A DNA stretch of 64,000 nucleotides from positions 1 through 64,000 of the forward strand of contig JAJDXM010000079.1 in the NCBI GenBank assembly GCA_022823225.1. The letters are read 5' to 3'. Below the pieces are notes generated by a model. That model worked only from the letters and a program-made list of their open reading frames with translations, did not search any database and was not told the origin of the DNA. Positions 1 to 6,997 of this stretch are shown piece after piece (position 1 is the stretch's first letter; each line of letters starts with the position of its first letter). Position numbers and translations under genes: made by a program. The stretch comes from Gemmatimonadota bacterium. GTDB taxonomy: Bacteria; Gemmatimonadota; Gemmatimonadetes; Longimicrobiales; Gaopeijiaceae.

Positions 1-577
1 CGTCACCTGAATCCCCCTCCGCTCGCCATCCCTGCACCGTCACCGGCACTCCTCGCTCTCTCGTCACACGGTCCAACGGCACAATCACCACCCAGATACC
101 GCCCTCAGGTCGCTACCCTGGCTCCGTGTGAGAAATCCGGGCTAGCGGAAGGGAGAGCGCCTCCCCGGGCCTTCAAAGAGCATCGCCGCGACGCCCGCCT
201 CCAGCCGGTCAACATTCATTCAATTCCCAACCTATGGCTCCGCTGACGACTCGTGGGCGACAAACGGTGGCATGTTTATGATTTCCCGGCGATAATGAAA
301 GCCCGGATCCGTGCAGGACGGAATCCAAGCGTCGCGAGGAGGGCCAAAGTGGGTAGGGGCGTCTCAGCGTGCCATGGCGATCCCTCGTGGATTCCCGATG
401 TCAACTAGGGTTGACATTGTGTCAGGTTTAGTTGACATAGCGTTCACGGTCGGCATTCTGGCGTGCCCAGAAGTGGGTTGCTACGTTCGGCGCTGTTTCT
501 CCTTGAACCGCCAGACACGATCATCGCCCTGCTGGAACTGGTGATCGGCGTCGTCGGAACACGTACCCCCTGAAGCC
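1..577. other. Intergenic region before first recognised gene
   Basis: No convincing coding sequence is visible in this stretch. Short open frames exist but have neither a recognisable domain nor a good ribosome binding site. The last 180 bases hold a cluster of GTTGAC motifs that is listed separately and probably belongs to the promoter of the nuclease gene downstream. The left end may be the tail of a neighbouring gene outside the window, but no recognisable protein is encoded. Confidence 0.5.
400..438 (+). promoter_or_regulatory. GTTGAC inverted/direct repeat cluster, candidate operator
   Basis: A perfect 6-bp inverted repeat, GTCAAC-tagg-GTTGAC, lies at 400-415. A second GTTGACAT follows at 431-438, exactly 21 bp (about two helical turns) after the first GTTGAC. 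TTGACA is also the consensus -35 hexamer, so a promoter may overlap the repeats, although I see no good -10. It lies about 140 bp upstream of the nuclease operon. A role as repressor site is inference. Confidence 0.4.
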
Positions 578-1285
578 ATGTCGGTCGATCGAGTCAACTC
601 CTGGGATGCCCACATTCGTGCGATGGAAGCCGAGTGGGAAGAGATCTCCGCGCGCCAGGCGACGGCGCGCTTGGCCAATTGGAACGAAGCCATATCGGAG
701 ATGCGTCACCAGCAGGAGCGTCTCATCTCGGATGGGCTGTGGGTGAGTGGGCCGTCGGATTTCCTCGATGTCATCGGACTCGCCCGCGACGAAAACACTC
801 ACTCGCGCATGCTCGAGTGGCTCTTGAAGCCGACGGCGCGCCACGGCCTCGGATGCGGGCTTGTCAGGCGCTTGGTACGACGCTGCACCGGGGAGCCGGT
901 GTCGGCGCCGGTGGCAGTCAGGAAAGTGGTGTTCTCGTACTGGCGGAATGGCCGAGAGGCCGACCTAGTCGTGTGGGGCCGGAACTTCACGCTCATCATC
1001 GAGAACAAGGTCGACGCGTCAGAGCAACCCGACCAGTGCGACGACTTGTACGAGAACTTCAGGAGCGAGATCGCGCCGCTGTTCCTCTTCCTGACACCAG
1101 ACGGCGGCGAGCCGTTCACAGCGACCACACCGGAAGCCCAGCGGGCTTTCACGGCTATCTCGTGGCCCGAGGTGCGAGCAATGTTGGCCGCGGCACTAGA
1201 CGAATCACTGCCAGCGACCGCAGAGGCCGACGCGGTCGATGTCGTCAGAAACTACCTTCGCACGCTCAAGGAGCAGTTTGGATGA
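578..1285 (+). CDS. PD-(D/E)XK nuclease family protein (PDDEXK_4-like)
   Basis: This 235-residue protein matches the layout of the PDDEXK_4 nuclease family. An N-terminal helical region is followed by the family hallmark ENTHSRMLEWLL near residue 93, an EADLVVW strand supplying the acidic metal-binding residue (about residue 132), and an IENKVDA strand with the E-x-K catalytic pair (about residue 145). A QPDQCDDLY helix and a terminal FLFLTPDG strand follow. Such proteins are typical of defence islands and cleave DNA, but the target here is unknown. Its stop overlaps the next start in an ATGA, so both proteins are probably made together. A GTTGAC repeat cluster lies upstream. Confidence 0.85.
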   Translation: MSVDRVNSWDAHIRAMEAEWEEISARQATARLANWNEAISEMRHQQERLISDGLWVSGPSDFLDVIGLARDENTHSRMLEWLLKPTARHGLGCGLVRRLVRRCTGEPVSAPVAVRKVVFSYWRNGREADLVVWGRNFTLIIENKVDASEQPDQCDDLYENFRSEIAPLFLFLTPDGGEPFTATTPEAQRAFTAISWPEVRAMLAAALDESLPATAEADAVDVVRNYLRTLKEQFG

Positions 1286-1833
1286 ATCGGATCGAGAACG
1301 AACAGATCAAGTTCTTCTTCCAGCACGAAGAGCGGATCAGAGAGTGGGCTGGTCTGGAGACCGAAGTCATCAAGTTCGTGGACCGATTCTACCGGAGCCT
1401 TAAGGGCGATCTCGACGCGGCACTCGCGAACGGCAGGATCGCTGCCAACGGCGTCGAGTCGTTTCTCGTTGGAGGAGACTGGCCAGGAGTCGGCCTCCGT
1501 CGACGGGGTTGGCCCGAGGGCGACGACGACCCGGATGTGAGATTGGAATGGCAGCGCAAGAAAGCGCTCTTCCCTCCCCATGGTTGGCTGATCTGCGGAG
1601 TCAGGACGAACGTGAACGACTACAGAGCGCCATTCACCAAGGAGGCGCGGCCTGGTTATCCTCGGCAGACCCACGACTGGCCAGCATGCAAGAACGTTGA
1701 CCCGCCGGATGGCAGGTTCTGGGAGGGTGACAACCTCAAGGAATACCGCGCCCGTCTGGTGGAGACCATTTTCGAGGCGTGGGAAGAGCTTGCCCCGCTG
1801 GTGGATGAAGGCGTTGGTCGACGATCCGGTTGA
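1282..1833 (+). CDS. Unknown partner of PD-(D/E)XK nuclease
   Basis: This 183-residue protein starts at an ATG that overlaps the stop of the nuclease gene (ATGA), which strongly supports this start and translational coupling. I do not recognise a family. The protein is soluble, charged and rich in Trp and Arg, with a predicted N-terminal helical region (residues 1-50) and a C-terminal helix around the WEELAPLVDE segment. There is no signal peptide or membrane segment. The fixed pairing suggests it is a specificity, regulatory or immunity partner of the nuclease; that role is inference. It ends exactly where a broken FG-GAP fragment begins on the other strand. Confidence 0.7.
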   Translation: MNRIENEQIKFFFQHEERIREWAGLETEVIKFVDRFYRSLKGDLDAALANGRIAANGVESFLVGGDWPGVGLRRRGWPEGDDDPDVRLEWQRKKALFPPHGWLICGVRTNVNDYRAPFTKEARPGYPRQTHDWPACKNVDPPDGRFWEGDNLKEYRARLVETIFEAWEELAPLVDEGVGRRSG

Positions 1834-1849
1834 TTTCAAACCCTGTTCT

Positions 1850-2014
1850 GCGCCAGAAGGACGGCCACGTGGTCGGCCGTCGGAGTCGATGTCGTGCAGT
1901 CGAACGGCGTGCGAGGTCGGCAAGCCCATCCCCGTCGAGATCCGCGATGACCAGGTCCACCGGATTCTCGCCGGCGGCAACGGACCACGTTATTTCGAAG
2001 CGGTCGTCACCCCG
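1850..2014 (-). pseudogene. FG-GAP/VCBS repeat fragment, locus A part 1
   Basis: Read on the minus strand this encodes a piece of a calcium-binding beta-propeller repeat, with ENPVDLVIADLDGDGLADL followed, after a frame change, by HAVRLHDIDSDG. The same protein segments occur at 13790-14326, 24352-24490 and 29690-30011. Compared with the 13.8-14.3 kb copy, about 50 residues are deleted between the two repeats, and there is no start or stop of its own. It is therefore a remnant of a secreted FG-GAP protein. Confidence 0.75.
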
Positions 2015-2072
2015 GCCAAGCGGGCGCGGATGCGTGATGGGTCTTCCGGTCGGGCGCGTATGGGAGGGTACT

Positions 2073-2456
2073 ATGACCTTCGGCATCCCGATAATCGATT
2101 CGATCTTCTTCTCGAGCAACGCGAAGGTACACGCGGAAAGCGTGGTGGCCGCGATGGACGCGGAAGAGAGAGCATTCACTGGCCGGTCGCTGTATTACGA
2201 CATGATGGACGACGTGGAAACTCTCAACGTCCCGGCGCTCACGAACGGCCAGGTGGCCGCACTGTGGCTTGCCGCGCACCGGATCGGATACCCGTCCGCG
2301 CTGTGGCGGGACGGGGGCCGCTTGCTGGACGGCCACGATGACATGGCCGGTGACCTTCGCGCGGGCCTCGCGAACTGGGAAGCCAAGGCCACGGAGAGGC
2401 ACGGTCCGGACATCATTATGTCCGTGCTTGCCGGAGCGATCGCCCTGACGAGGTGA
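2073..2456 (+). CDS. Hypothetical 127-residue protein
   Basis: The ATG at 2073 is preceded by GGGAGGG at a good distance, which fixes this start. The protein begins with a short hydrophobic stretch (IPIIDSIFF) and continues as a mostly helical, acidic soluble protein. I do not recognise a family. The gene sits between two pieces of the same broken FG-GAP repeat (1850-2014 and 2462-2518), so it appears to have arrived inside that repeat. No partner gene is adjacent on this strand. A defence or toxin-antitoxin role is possible only from context. Confidence 0.6.
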   Translation: MTFGIPIIDSIFFSSNAKVHAESVVAAMDAEERAFTGRSLYYDMMDDVETLNVPALTNGQVAALWLAAHRIGYPSALWRDGGRLLDGHDDMAGDLRAGLANWEAKATERHGPDIIMSVLAGAIALTR

Positions 2457-2461
2457 CGCCA

Positions 2462-2518
2462 CTCAGTGGCCGCCGGAAACCACGAGGTCCAGCCGCCCGT
2501 CGCCATTCAGACAGGGTT
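2462..2518 (-). pseudogene. FG-GAP/VCBS repeat fragment, locus A part 2
   Basis: On the minus strand this encodes LNGDGRLDLVVSGGH, identical in sense to the start of the repeat kept whole at 29.8 kb and 14.3 kb. In those copies the segment continues directly into the DGHFEVTW / DGRFEVTW motif, which here lies about 450 bp away in part 1. The intervening DNA carries the 127-residue gene. Confidence 0.75.
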
Positions 2519-2542
2519 TGAGGGAGGCCGTACCCCTGCCAC

Positions 2543-3079
2543 CTACTGGTCCGGTCCAGTGACCTCCGCCCTGGGCTCGACCTCCTCATAGAGCGCCATT
2601 AGGATCTCCACTGCCTCGTCAAGGTCGTTCGGATTGGTGTTGAGCGGCCTGTCCTCCCAGGCGTATCTCCAGCCGACGAAGTCGTCCTTGTGCTTCGTCA
2701 GGGTGCTTTGGATGGAATCCATCCACTTGGCTGCGGCCTTCCGCTCGATCCGATTTCGGATGTCGTCATCCAGTGCGTCATACAGCGCGCGAAGATCATG
2801 TGTCCACTCGAACGCACCGGATCGCTTGAACGAGATCGCCTTCAATGAGAGTTCCGCCGCGAGAGCGCGCAGGATCGGCATCACCAGGATGGACGCTTCA
2901 AACCTGTCCTTCTCGTCGGGTGTGGCTGGCCGGGCGTCCGGTTGAATGCTGCGGTCGAACTCTGTGAAGAGGTCGTCCGCGGTGCGCCGCAACCCGCGAA
3001 TCTGGGATTCCAAGACATGGAGGTTCATATCGCGCTCCGTACTGTGACCCGTGGCGTCGCGCATCACAGGTGTCATCAT
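2543..3079 (-). CDS. HEPN-like domain protein
   Basis: This 178-residue all-helical protein has the ELSLKAI...HDLRALYDAL pattern (about residues 76-101), typical of the first helical hairpin of HEPN-type proteins such as AbiV-like families. A WRYAWED segment near residue 138 is also common in them. The same ELxLKAI/HDL pattern recurs in the fusion protein at 12195-13721. A canonical R-x4-6-H RNase motif is not evident, so nuclease activity is uncertain. Two starts are possible: the ATG at 3079, overlapping the upstream stop as ATGA, and an ATG at 3028 with a good GGAG site. The upstream gene (3076-3660) is coupled to it. Confidence 0.7.
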   Translation of the reverse strand: MMTPVMRDATGHSTERDMNLHVLESQIRGLRRTADDLFTEFDRSIQPDARPATPDEKDRFEASILVMPILRALAAELSLKAISFKRSGAFEWTHDLRALYDALDDDIRNRIERKAAAKWMDSIQSTLTKHKDDFVGWRYAWEDRPLNTNPNDLDEAVEILMALYEEVEPRAEVTGPDQ

Positions 3080-3660
3080 TCGCCCCGTTTGGCACTGGTA
3101 TGAACGAGCCCGCCGACGGGACGATTGTCGTCGATTCCTTGCTCCACCATGAAGTCCCTCGTCGTTTCAGCCCGCTGGCTCTTGATCTCGGCGCTGATCC
3201 TCATTCTCGCGACGCCGTAGGTCGGAGGGAATTCCTGCTTCGCCTTCCGGTATTCGCCCGAACGCATGAGCCTGCTCACCGATTGTACCGCCAGCCCGGT
3301 CTCCCGGCGTCGCTCCTCAGCCAGGGGCCCGAACACTTTCCCGTCCTTCATTGGCTTGTCGAAGGCATATAGCCATTCCGTAGACATCTCATCCTCGGAG
3401 AAAAGGTGGACGCCCAGCGGTCGGAGATCGTCCTGGAGGCCGCGGACCATCTCAACAATGTTGTCGACGGTTTCCACTCTATAGGAGGCGCGCTTATCCC
3501 GTTTTTGATCGTACTGCCAGGACTGCTGGAGGAACGAAATCTCCCGCGCGATGCCAACCGCTTCGTCCCGCAGCATCCTGAAGCGACGCTTCTTGTTGAC
3601 TCGGCAGTACAGCCACCTGACTCCGGCCCAGATCGGACCCCCCAGGGACACCACCGACAC
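3076..3660 (-). CDS. Unknown protein coupled to HEPN-like gene; possible interrupted 5' end
   Basis: The open frame from a GTG at 3660 gives 194 residues with a hydrophobic N-terminus (about residues 1-18) followed by a basic stretch, then a charged helical body. It may be a membrane-anchored partner of the HEPN-like protein, whose start it overlaps by ATGA. No family is recognised. The best translation signal is further upstream: AAGGAG and an ATG at 3708 in the same frame, separated from this frame by a TAG codon at 3688-3690. The gene may therefore be a recent nonsense mutant, or may use a weak internal GTG. Confidence 0.55.
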   Translation of the reverse strand: MSVVSLGGPIWAGVRWLYCRVNKKRRFRMLRDEAVGIAREISFLQQSWQYDQKRDKRASYRVETVDNIVEMVRGLQDDLRPLGVHLFSEDEMSTEWLYAFDKPMKDGKVFGPLAEERRRETGLAVQSVSRLMRSGEYRKAKQEFPPTYGVARMRISAEIKSQRAETTRDFMVEQGIDDNRPVGGLVHTSAKRGE

Positions 3661-3793
3661 CGTGGCAAGATTTCGGGTGATCGCATCCTAGATCAATGAC
3701 AAGTCCATCGCACGCTCCTTTCGTGTGCTCGATTCTGTCCGTCTACGAGGGTGACTGGTCTGCGCTTCAGGTACTGCCGGCCAAGCAAGGCAG

Positions 3794-4603
3794 ATGAGCC
3801 GTGGCGGGTGGGCTGACTCCCGTCGCCGAGCTCCGTGGTTGCCTGACTTGGTACGGGTTGCGACGAGGGCTGCTCGCGACGTAGCGTGGCCGATCTGCAA
3901 AGTCGAGGCTTGGGGCGAATACCACATGAGACCAATTGAAGGATTCCCGGGGTTCAGCCCCGTTGCTGACCATCAGGAGCAGGTGGAGCGTGCGATGGCC
4001 CTGCTGGGCCGCCGCCCCGACTTGGAGCACCGTCTCCGGATCAATCCTGATCCAGCGAGAAAGCTGCCGAAAGGTGGCTGGAGTGTGTTTGGGTTTCGGG
4101 GGTCCGTGGGCGCATTCAACGAGAGCCCGCACCTCTTGCTATACGTCGGAGACAGGGACGTATGCGCGAGAGTGGTCCTTCCGAACAAGGCACGGGGCGG
4201 ATTGTGGACCAAGCTGCGGTCTCGGAGCTTGGCTGGCATGATGTCCCAAGTGTCGCGGGACATGGCGCCTGCGATGGCGAATTGCCCGGGCATGGTGCCC
4301 GGCCTGGTTTTGAAGCAGCGGCATTGGCGTACGCGCAGAGGCCCGAGTTTTCAGGATGCCTACCTGGAAGTCGATCTGCGAACCCTCCGGGGAGACTCAG
4401 AATCGGGGGTGAAGAAGCAGCGCGAGTGGATCGAGACGGCCCAGCACGTCGTCGCCAATAGAGCTTCGAATCTCGAACTGCAGGTCGGTGCAACCTTCCC
4501 CTACGATCACTGCCCGGCGATTCAGACCTGTGACGCTCTCGACCACGTGGTGTCGGCTTGGATCGGTTCCCGTTCCTTCGTCAAGTGGCTCCTGACAGCG
4601 TAA
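3794..4603 (+). CDS. Hypothetical protein
   Basis: This frame of up to 269 residues has no domain I recognise. The first 44 residues are very arginine-rich and low in information, so the true start may be the ATG at 3926 (MRPIEGFPGFSPV), giving about 225 residues. The rest is a mixed alpha/beta soluble protein with a Gly/Phe-rich WSVFGFRG segment and an HLLLYVGD strand. There is no signal peptide. It is transcribed away from the HEPN-like pair, with about 85 bp between them. Confidence 0.5.
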   Translation: MSRGGWADSRRRAPWLPDLVRVATRAARDVAWPICKVEAWGEYHMRPIEGFPGFSPVADHQEQVERAMALLGRRPDLEHRLRINPDPARKLPKGGWSVFGFRGSVGAFNESPHLLLYVGDRDVCARVVLPNKARGGLWTKLRSRSLAGMMSQVSRDMAPAMANCPGMVPGLVLKQRHWRTRRGPSFQDAYLEVDLRTLRGDSESGVKKQREWIETAQHVVANRASNLELQVGATFPYDHCPAIQTCDALDHVVSAWIGSRSFVKWLLTA

Positions 4604-4737
4604 TGCCAATGGAGGCCGGATTGAAGTCCATTCCAATCAAGGTTCGTTAGGCACAGCCCGGTGAAGGCCGAGGTGGTGTTGCGGCTGCTTCGGGGTGTGC
4701 GCTGCGATGTGAAAGCGCCAATCGAACCGTCGAGACG
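4604..4737. other. Short gap between convergent genes
   Basis: This gap separates the plus-strand hypothetical gene from the minus-strand membrane protein. I see no clear hairpin terminator, repeat or small gene. Confidence 0.4.
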
Positions 4738-5514
4738 CTATGGTTCAACTGGGTCGTCTGCCTCACGCCAGGTAAATGGGCCTCTCGGAAGCCAGCCCTC
4801 GTATCGGGTCACGGATACCCTGAACTCCATGGCCCTATCCATTCCATTGAAATCCAACGTGTACTGAGATCCATTTCGCCATTTCGCGATTTGACTTGGG
4901 GTCATCCGCCCCGGTTCAGGGCTCTCCTCCGGGAAGAAGGGATAGCCTTCGCTGGAAAAGGTGAGCAGGTAGCCATCCCCCCGGACCCTAAAGCTGATCT
5001 TGAACCCATCCAAGGCAATGTGGTCCGCGAGTTCGGTCGGCCGAGTCTTTCTAGACGTGGCGCACTGGTTCGCGTTGATAACCGTGGAACGTCCAACACG
5101 TAGGCGTATTGAGCGCCCCGATTCGGCATCACGCGGGTGTGACAGAAGGTCCCCATCTTCACCGATGCTAGGCCCTTGGTGAGCCCAGTATTCGATGTAA
5201 ACGCCCCAGACAATCGAATCCACCCGCCACGCCAGACTCCTCAGCCCAGTTTGCCATCGGCGGAGCTGATGGCACAAACGCCGCCACCATCGCACTCCAC
5301 CCTTCACCAACCGGTCCAGGCTCACGAGGATCCAAGCAATCGCAGTCGCGCCCCAAGCGATGCGGATACCCCAACGAACGGGCTCCGTGAACACTCGATC
5401 CAACCATTGCTGTACGTCTTCCGGTGCGTTGATCGCACTAATCAGAGTCAGAATCGCAAGGAGCCATGTGGCACCAATCGCCAACCAACGCTTCGTGTCG
5501 CGCGTCGTTCGCAC
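4738..5514 (-). CDS. Two-TM membrane protein of unknown function
   Basis: This 258-residue protein begins at a GTG just downstream of the small gene at 5518-5745 and probably shares its transcript. Two hydrophobic helices are visible near residues 10-30 and 47-67. An arginine/tryptophan-rich cytoplasmic segment follows, then a soluble C-terminal domain of about 160 residues rich in beta strands. I do not recognise the family. Membrane anchoring plus a soluble domain is compatible with an effector or sensor in a conflict module, but nothing in the sequence proves that. Confidence 0.55.
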   Translation of the reverse strand: MRTTRDTKRWLAIGATWLLAILTLISAINAPEDVQQWLDRVFTEPVRWGIRIAWGATAIAWILVSLDRLVKGGVRWWRRLCHQLRRWQTGLRSLAWRVDSIVWGVYIEYWAHQGPSIGEDGDLLSHPRDAESGRSIRLRVGRSTVINANQCATSRKTRPTELADHIALDGFKISFRVRGDGYLLTFSSEGYPFFPEESPEPGRMTPSQIAKWRNGSQYTLDFNGMDRAMEFRVSVTRYEGWLPRGPFTWREADDPVEP

Positions 5515-5517
5515 TCT

Positions 5518-5745
5518 CTAACCCTCTAGCCTTCTGTCCACGAGGGCCCCAACTACCTCCTCGGGGTCGGTGTGCAACAGGACCGTTAGTGCAACGTCCA
5601 CGATTTCCTGCACGGTGACGCGCCCAGGGCAAGGGATGCCCCGGGCGTCGGTTTCGTCAACGATGTGGTCAACGACTTCGTGAATCAGATTGCGGGTTTG
5701 CGCTGACAGGCGCATGGTCTCGGGGGGAGGGGCGGGAAGTGTCAT
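5518..5745 (-). CDS. Small helical protein, possible regulator
   Basis: This 75-residue acidic helical protein has an excellent ribosome binding site (GGAGGT, 7 bases before the ATG), making it very likely real. The sequence resembles small antitoxin-like or ribbon-helix-helix-like proteins only vaguely, through the LSAQTRNLIHEVVDHIV helix and a VTVQEIVDVAL segment, so no family is assigned. Its stop lies 3 bases before the start of the downstream membrane protein, so the two form an operon. A role as antitoxin or regulator of that protein is inference. Confidence 0.65.
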   Translation of the reverse strand: MTLPAPPPETMRLSAQTRNLIHEVVDHIVDETDARGIPCPGRVTVQEIVDVALTVLLHTDPEEVVGALVDRRLEG

Positions 5746-5975
5746 TGTCGTTACCTCCGTAACTCAGGTGATTATCTCTGGCATCATGAATAGACATGTC
5801 ACGACTGTAACAGCCATGACCGCGAGAGTCAATAGGAAAGAGTGGCGATCGAAGGAGAGTGTCCGGCGGCCATTCGACGCGGGCACTCTTCCCTCATCCC
5901 ACAACTCGGCCCATCCGGCCATCGATCCGCCCAATCACCTCCGCGAACTTGGCGTCCCCCCTTCCCAGAGACGCG

Positions 5976-6613
5976 ATGCACGATCCCTTCCTCAAGTCGT
6001 TCTTCGCCGATCGCCGCATCGTCGGAATCCTGATCCGCGATCACGTGCTGCCAATAACCACATACACCGCGTTGGCGCTCGAGGGAATCGCAACCGGACC
6101 CGACTTCGGCCCCGGCGACGCGCTGCCGGAGTTCGTCTATCTCGTCCTCTACCACGGCGACGGTCCCTGGAGTGGTCCGGATCGCGTGGCCGACCTGTTC
6201 CAGCGTTCCGATCCGGGCCGGTTCCGCCTGGTGTCGTGGCGAGAAGGGGCGGGAACCGGTCGGCCGCTGGACGACATCACGGCGCTGGTGCTCGGGGTGG
6301 CCCGAAGCCACGGGCCTGAGGACATGGCTGAGCAGGTGGCAGCTCTGCGACTCAGGGTCGCGGAACTCGGCGACGCCAGCCTGGAACGCATTCGTGGTCG
6401 AGCGACTGGAGACGCTGTTAGAATTGTCGGACGCAGGGCCAGGCAATGGTCCTGCGTCGGCTGATCGCGCGGAGGTTCGGCGAGGCCACGGCGGGGCAAG
6501 TGTCCGACGCGGTTGAGGAGCTGACTGGCAATGAGGGCATCGACAAGGTGACCGACGCGCTGTTCGAGTGCGGCACCGGCGACGAGTTCATCGAACGGGT
6601 GCGTACGGCTTGA
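5976..6613 (+). pseudogene. Rpn-family nuclease remnant, copy 1
   Basis: The reading frame begins with MHDPFLKSFFADRR and jumps to ITTYTALALEG, DALPEFVYLVLYHGDG and ALVLGVARSHGPEDM, the N- and C-terminal hallmarks of Rpn (recombination-promoting nuclease / transposase_31) proteins. The central PD-(D/E)XK core is missing. Against copy 2 it has a one-base insertion near 6385 that shifts the frame, and about 100 bp are lost before the conserved tail (6446-6613, ending GDEFIERVRTA). It is inactive as a nuclease. Flanking DNA before the start is shared with copy 3 (28.5 kb). Confidence 0.8.
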
Positions 6614-6720
6614 CGACCGGGCGAACGGATCTGGGACGTGAGGTGGAAGCGGCACTTGGCGAGGTGCTTGCCCATGTGCGAGGAGAAACGTCGCTCCCGT
6701 GTCGGCCGGTGGAGCTGCGT
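6610..6720 (+). pseudogene. HigA-like antitoxin N-terminal fragment, copy 1
   Basis: A TTG overlapping the Rpn stop (TTGA) opens a frame reading TDLGREVEAALGEVLAHVRG, which matches the N-terminus of XRE-type HigA antitoxins (the DLGxE-x-LxEVxAHxxG pattern). The helix-turn-helix domain is absent; after about 35 residues the sequence runs into unrelated DNA. The same fragment follows Rpn copy 2. The family call rests on this short pattern only. Confidence 0.5.
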
Positions 6721-6789
6721 GGGCGCGGCCGCCGGAAGCGAGACCACGAATCCGGGGGTAGCCCGCGAAGTCTAATTCTAATTGCGTAC

Positions 6790-6997
6790 TCCGGTACTCT
6801 CTGGAAGAACGGCCGGGTGAAGTCCACGATGTCGGGCCGCTTGGTGTGGTGTCCCTCGACCGTGACCTCTTCAGCGATGGCGAAGTCGTTGGCGGCCGGG
6901 TTGTCCCAGTCGATCAGGTCGACGGTGACCGTGTGTGCCGGAAATGGTTGACGACCCGTTCCTGGGTGCGCCTTTCCAGCTCGCCGACGGCGGTCAC
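6790..6997 (-). pseudogene. hsdR: Type I restriction HsdR N-terminal fragment
   Basis: A GTG at 6997 overlaps the stop of the AlbA_2 gene (GTGA) and opens with TAVGELERRTQERVVNHFR, the usual first helix of HsdR. After a deletion and frame change it continues as TVDLIDWDNPAANDFAIAEE and EGHHTKRPDIV. This is the conserved HsdR N-terminal nuclease-domain signature (IDWDNP..NDF..RRPDIV). The following lobe (NGIPL..E-K) and the whole translocase are gone. It is the 3' end of a decayed hsdM-hsdS-AlbA_2-hsdR operon on this strand. Confidence 0.75.

Noticed and set aside
311-544. 77-codon open frame upstream of the nuclease
   Set aside because: Composition looks like chance, no ribosome site, and it overlaps the GTTGAC repeat cluster.
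634-1281. Long alternative frame overlapping the nuclease gene
   Set aside because: Arginine-rich shadow frame; only its 3' part from 1282 is a plausible gene.
4661-4867. Plus-strand frame of 68 codons
   Set aside because: Mostly overlaps the membrane-protein gene antisense, without a domain or good ribosome site.
5976-6613. Rpn copies as active transposon genes
   Set aside because: All three lack the nuclease core or carry stops, and no terminal inverted repeats or target-site duplications were seen.
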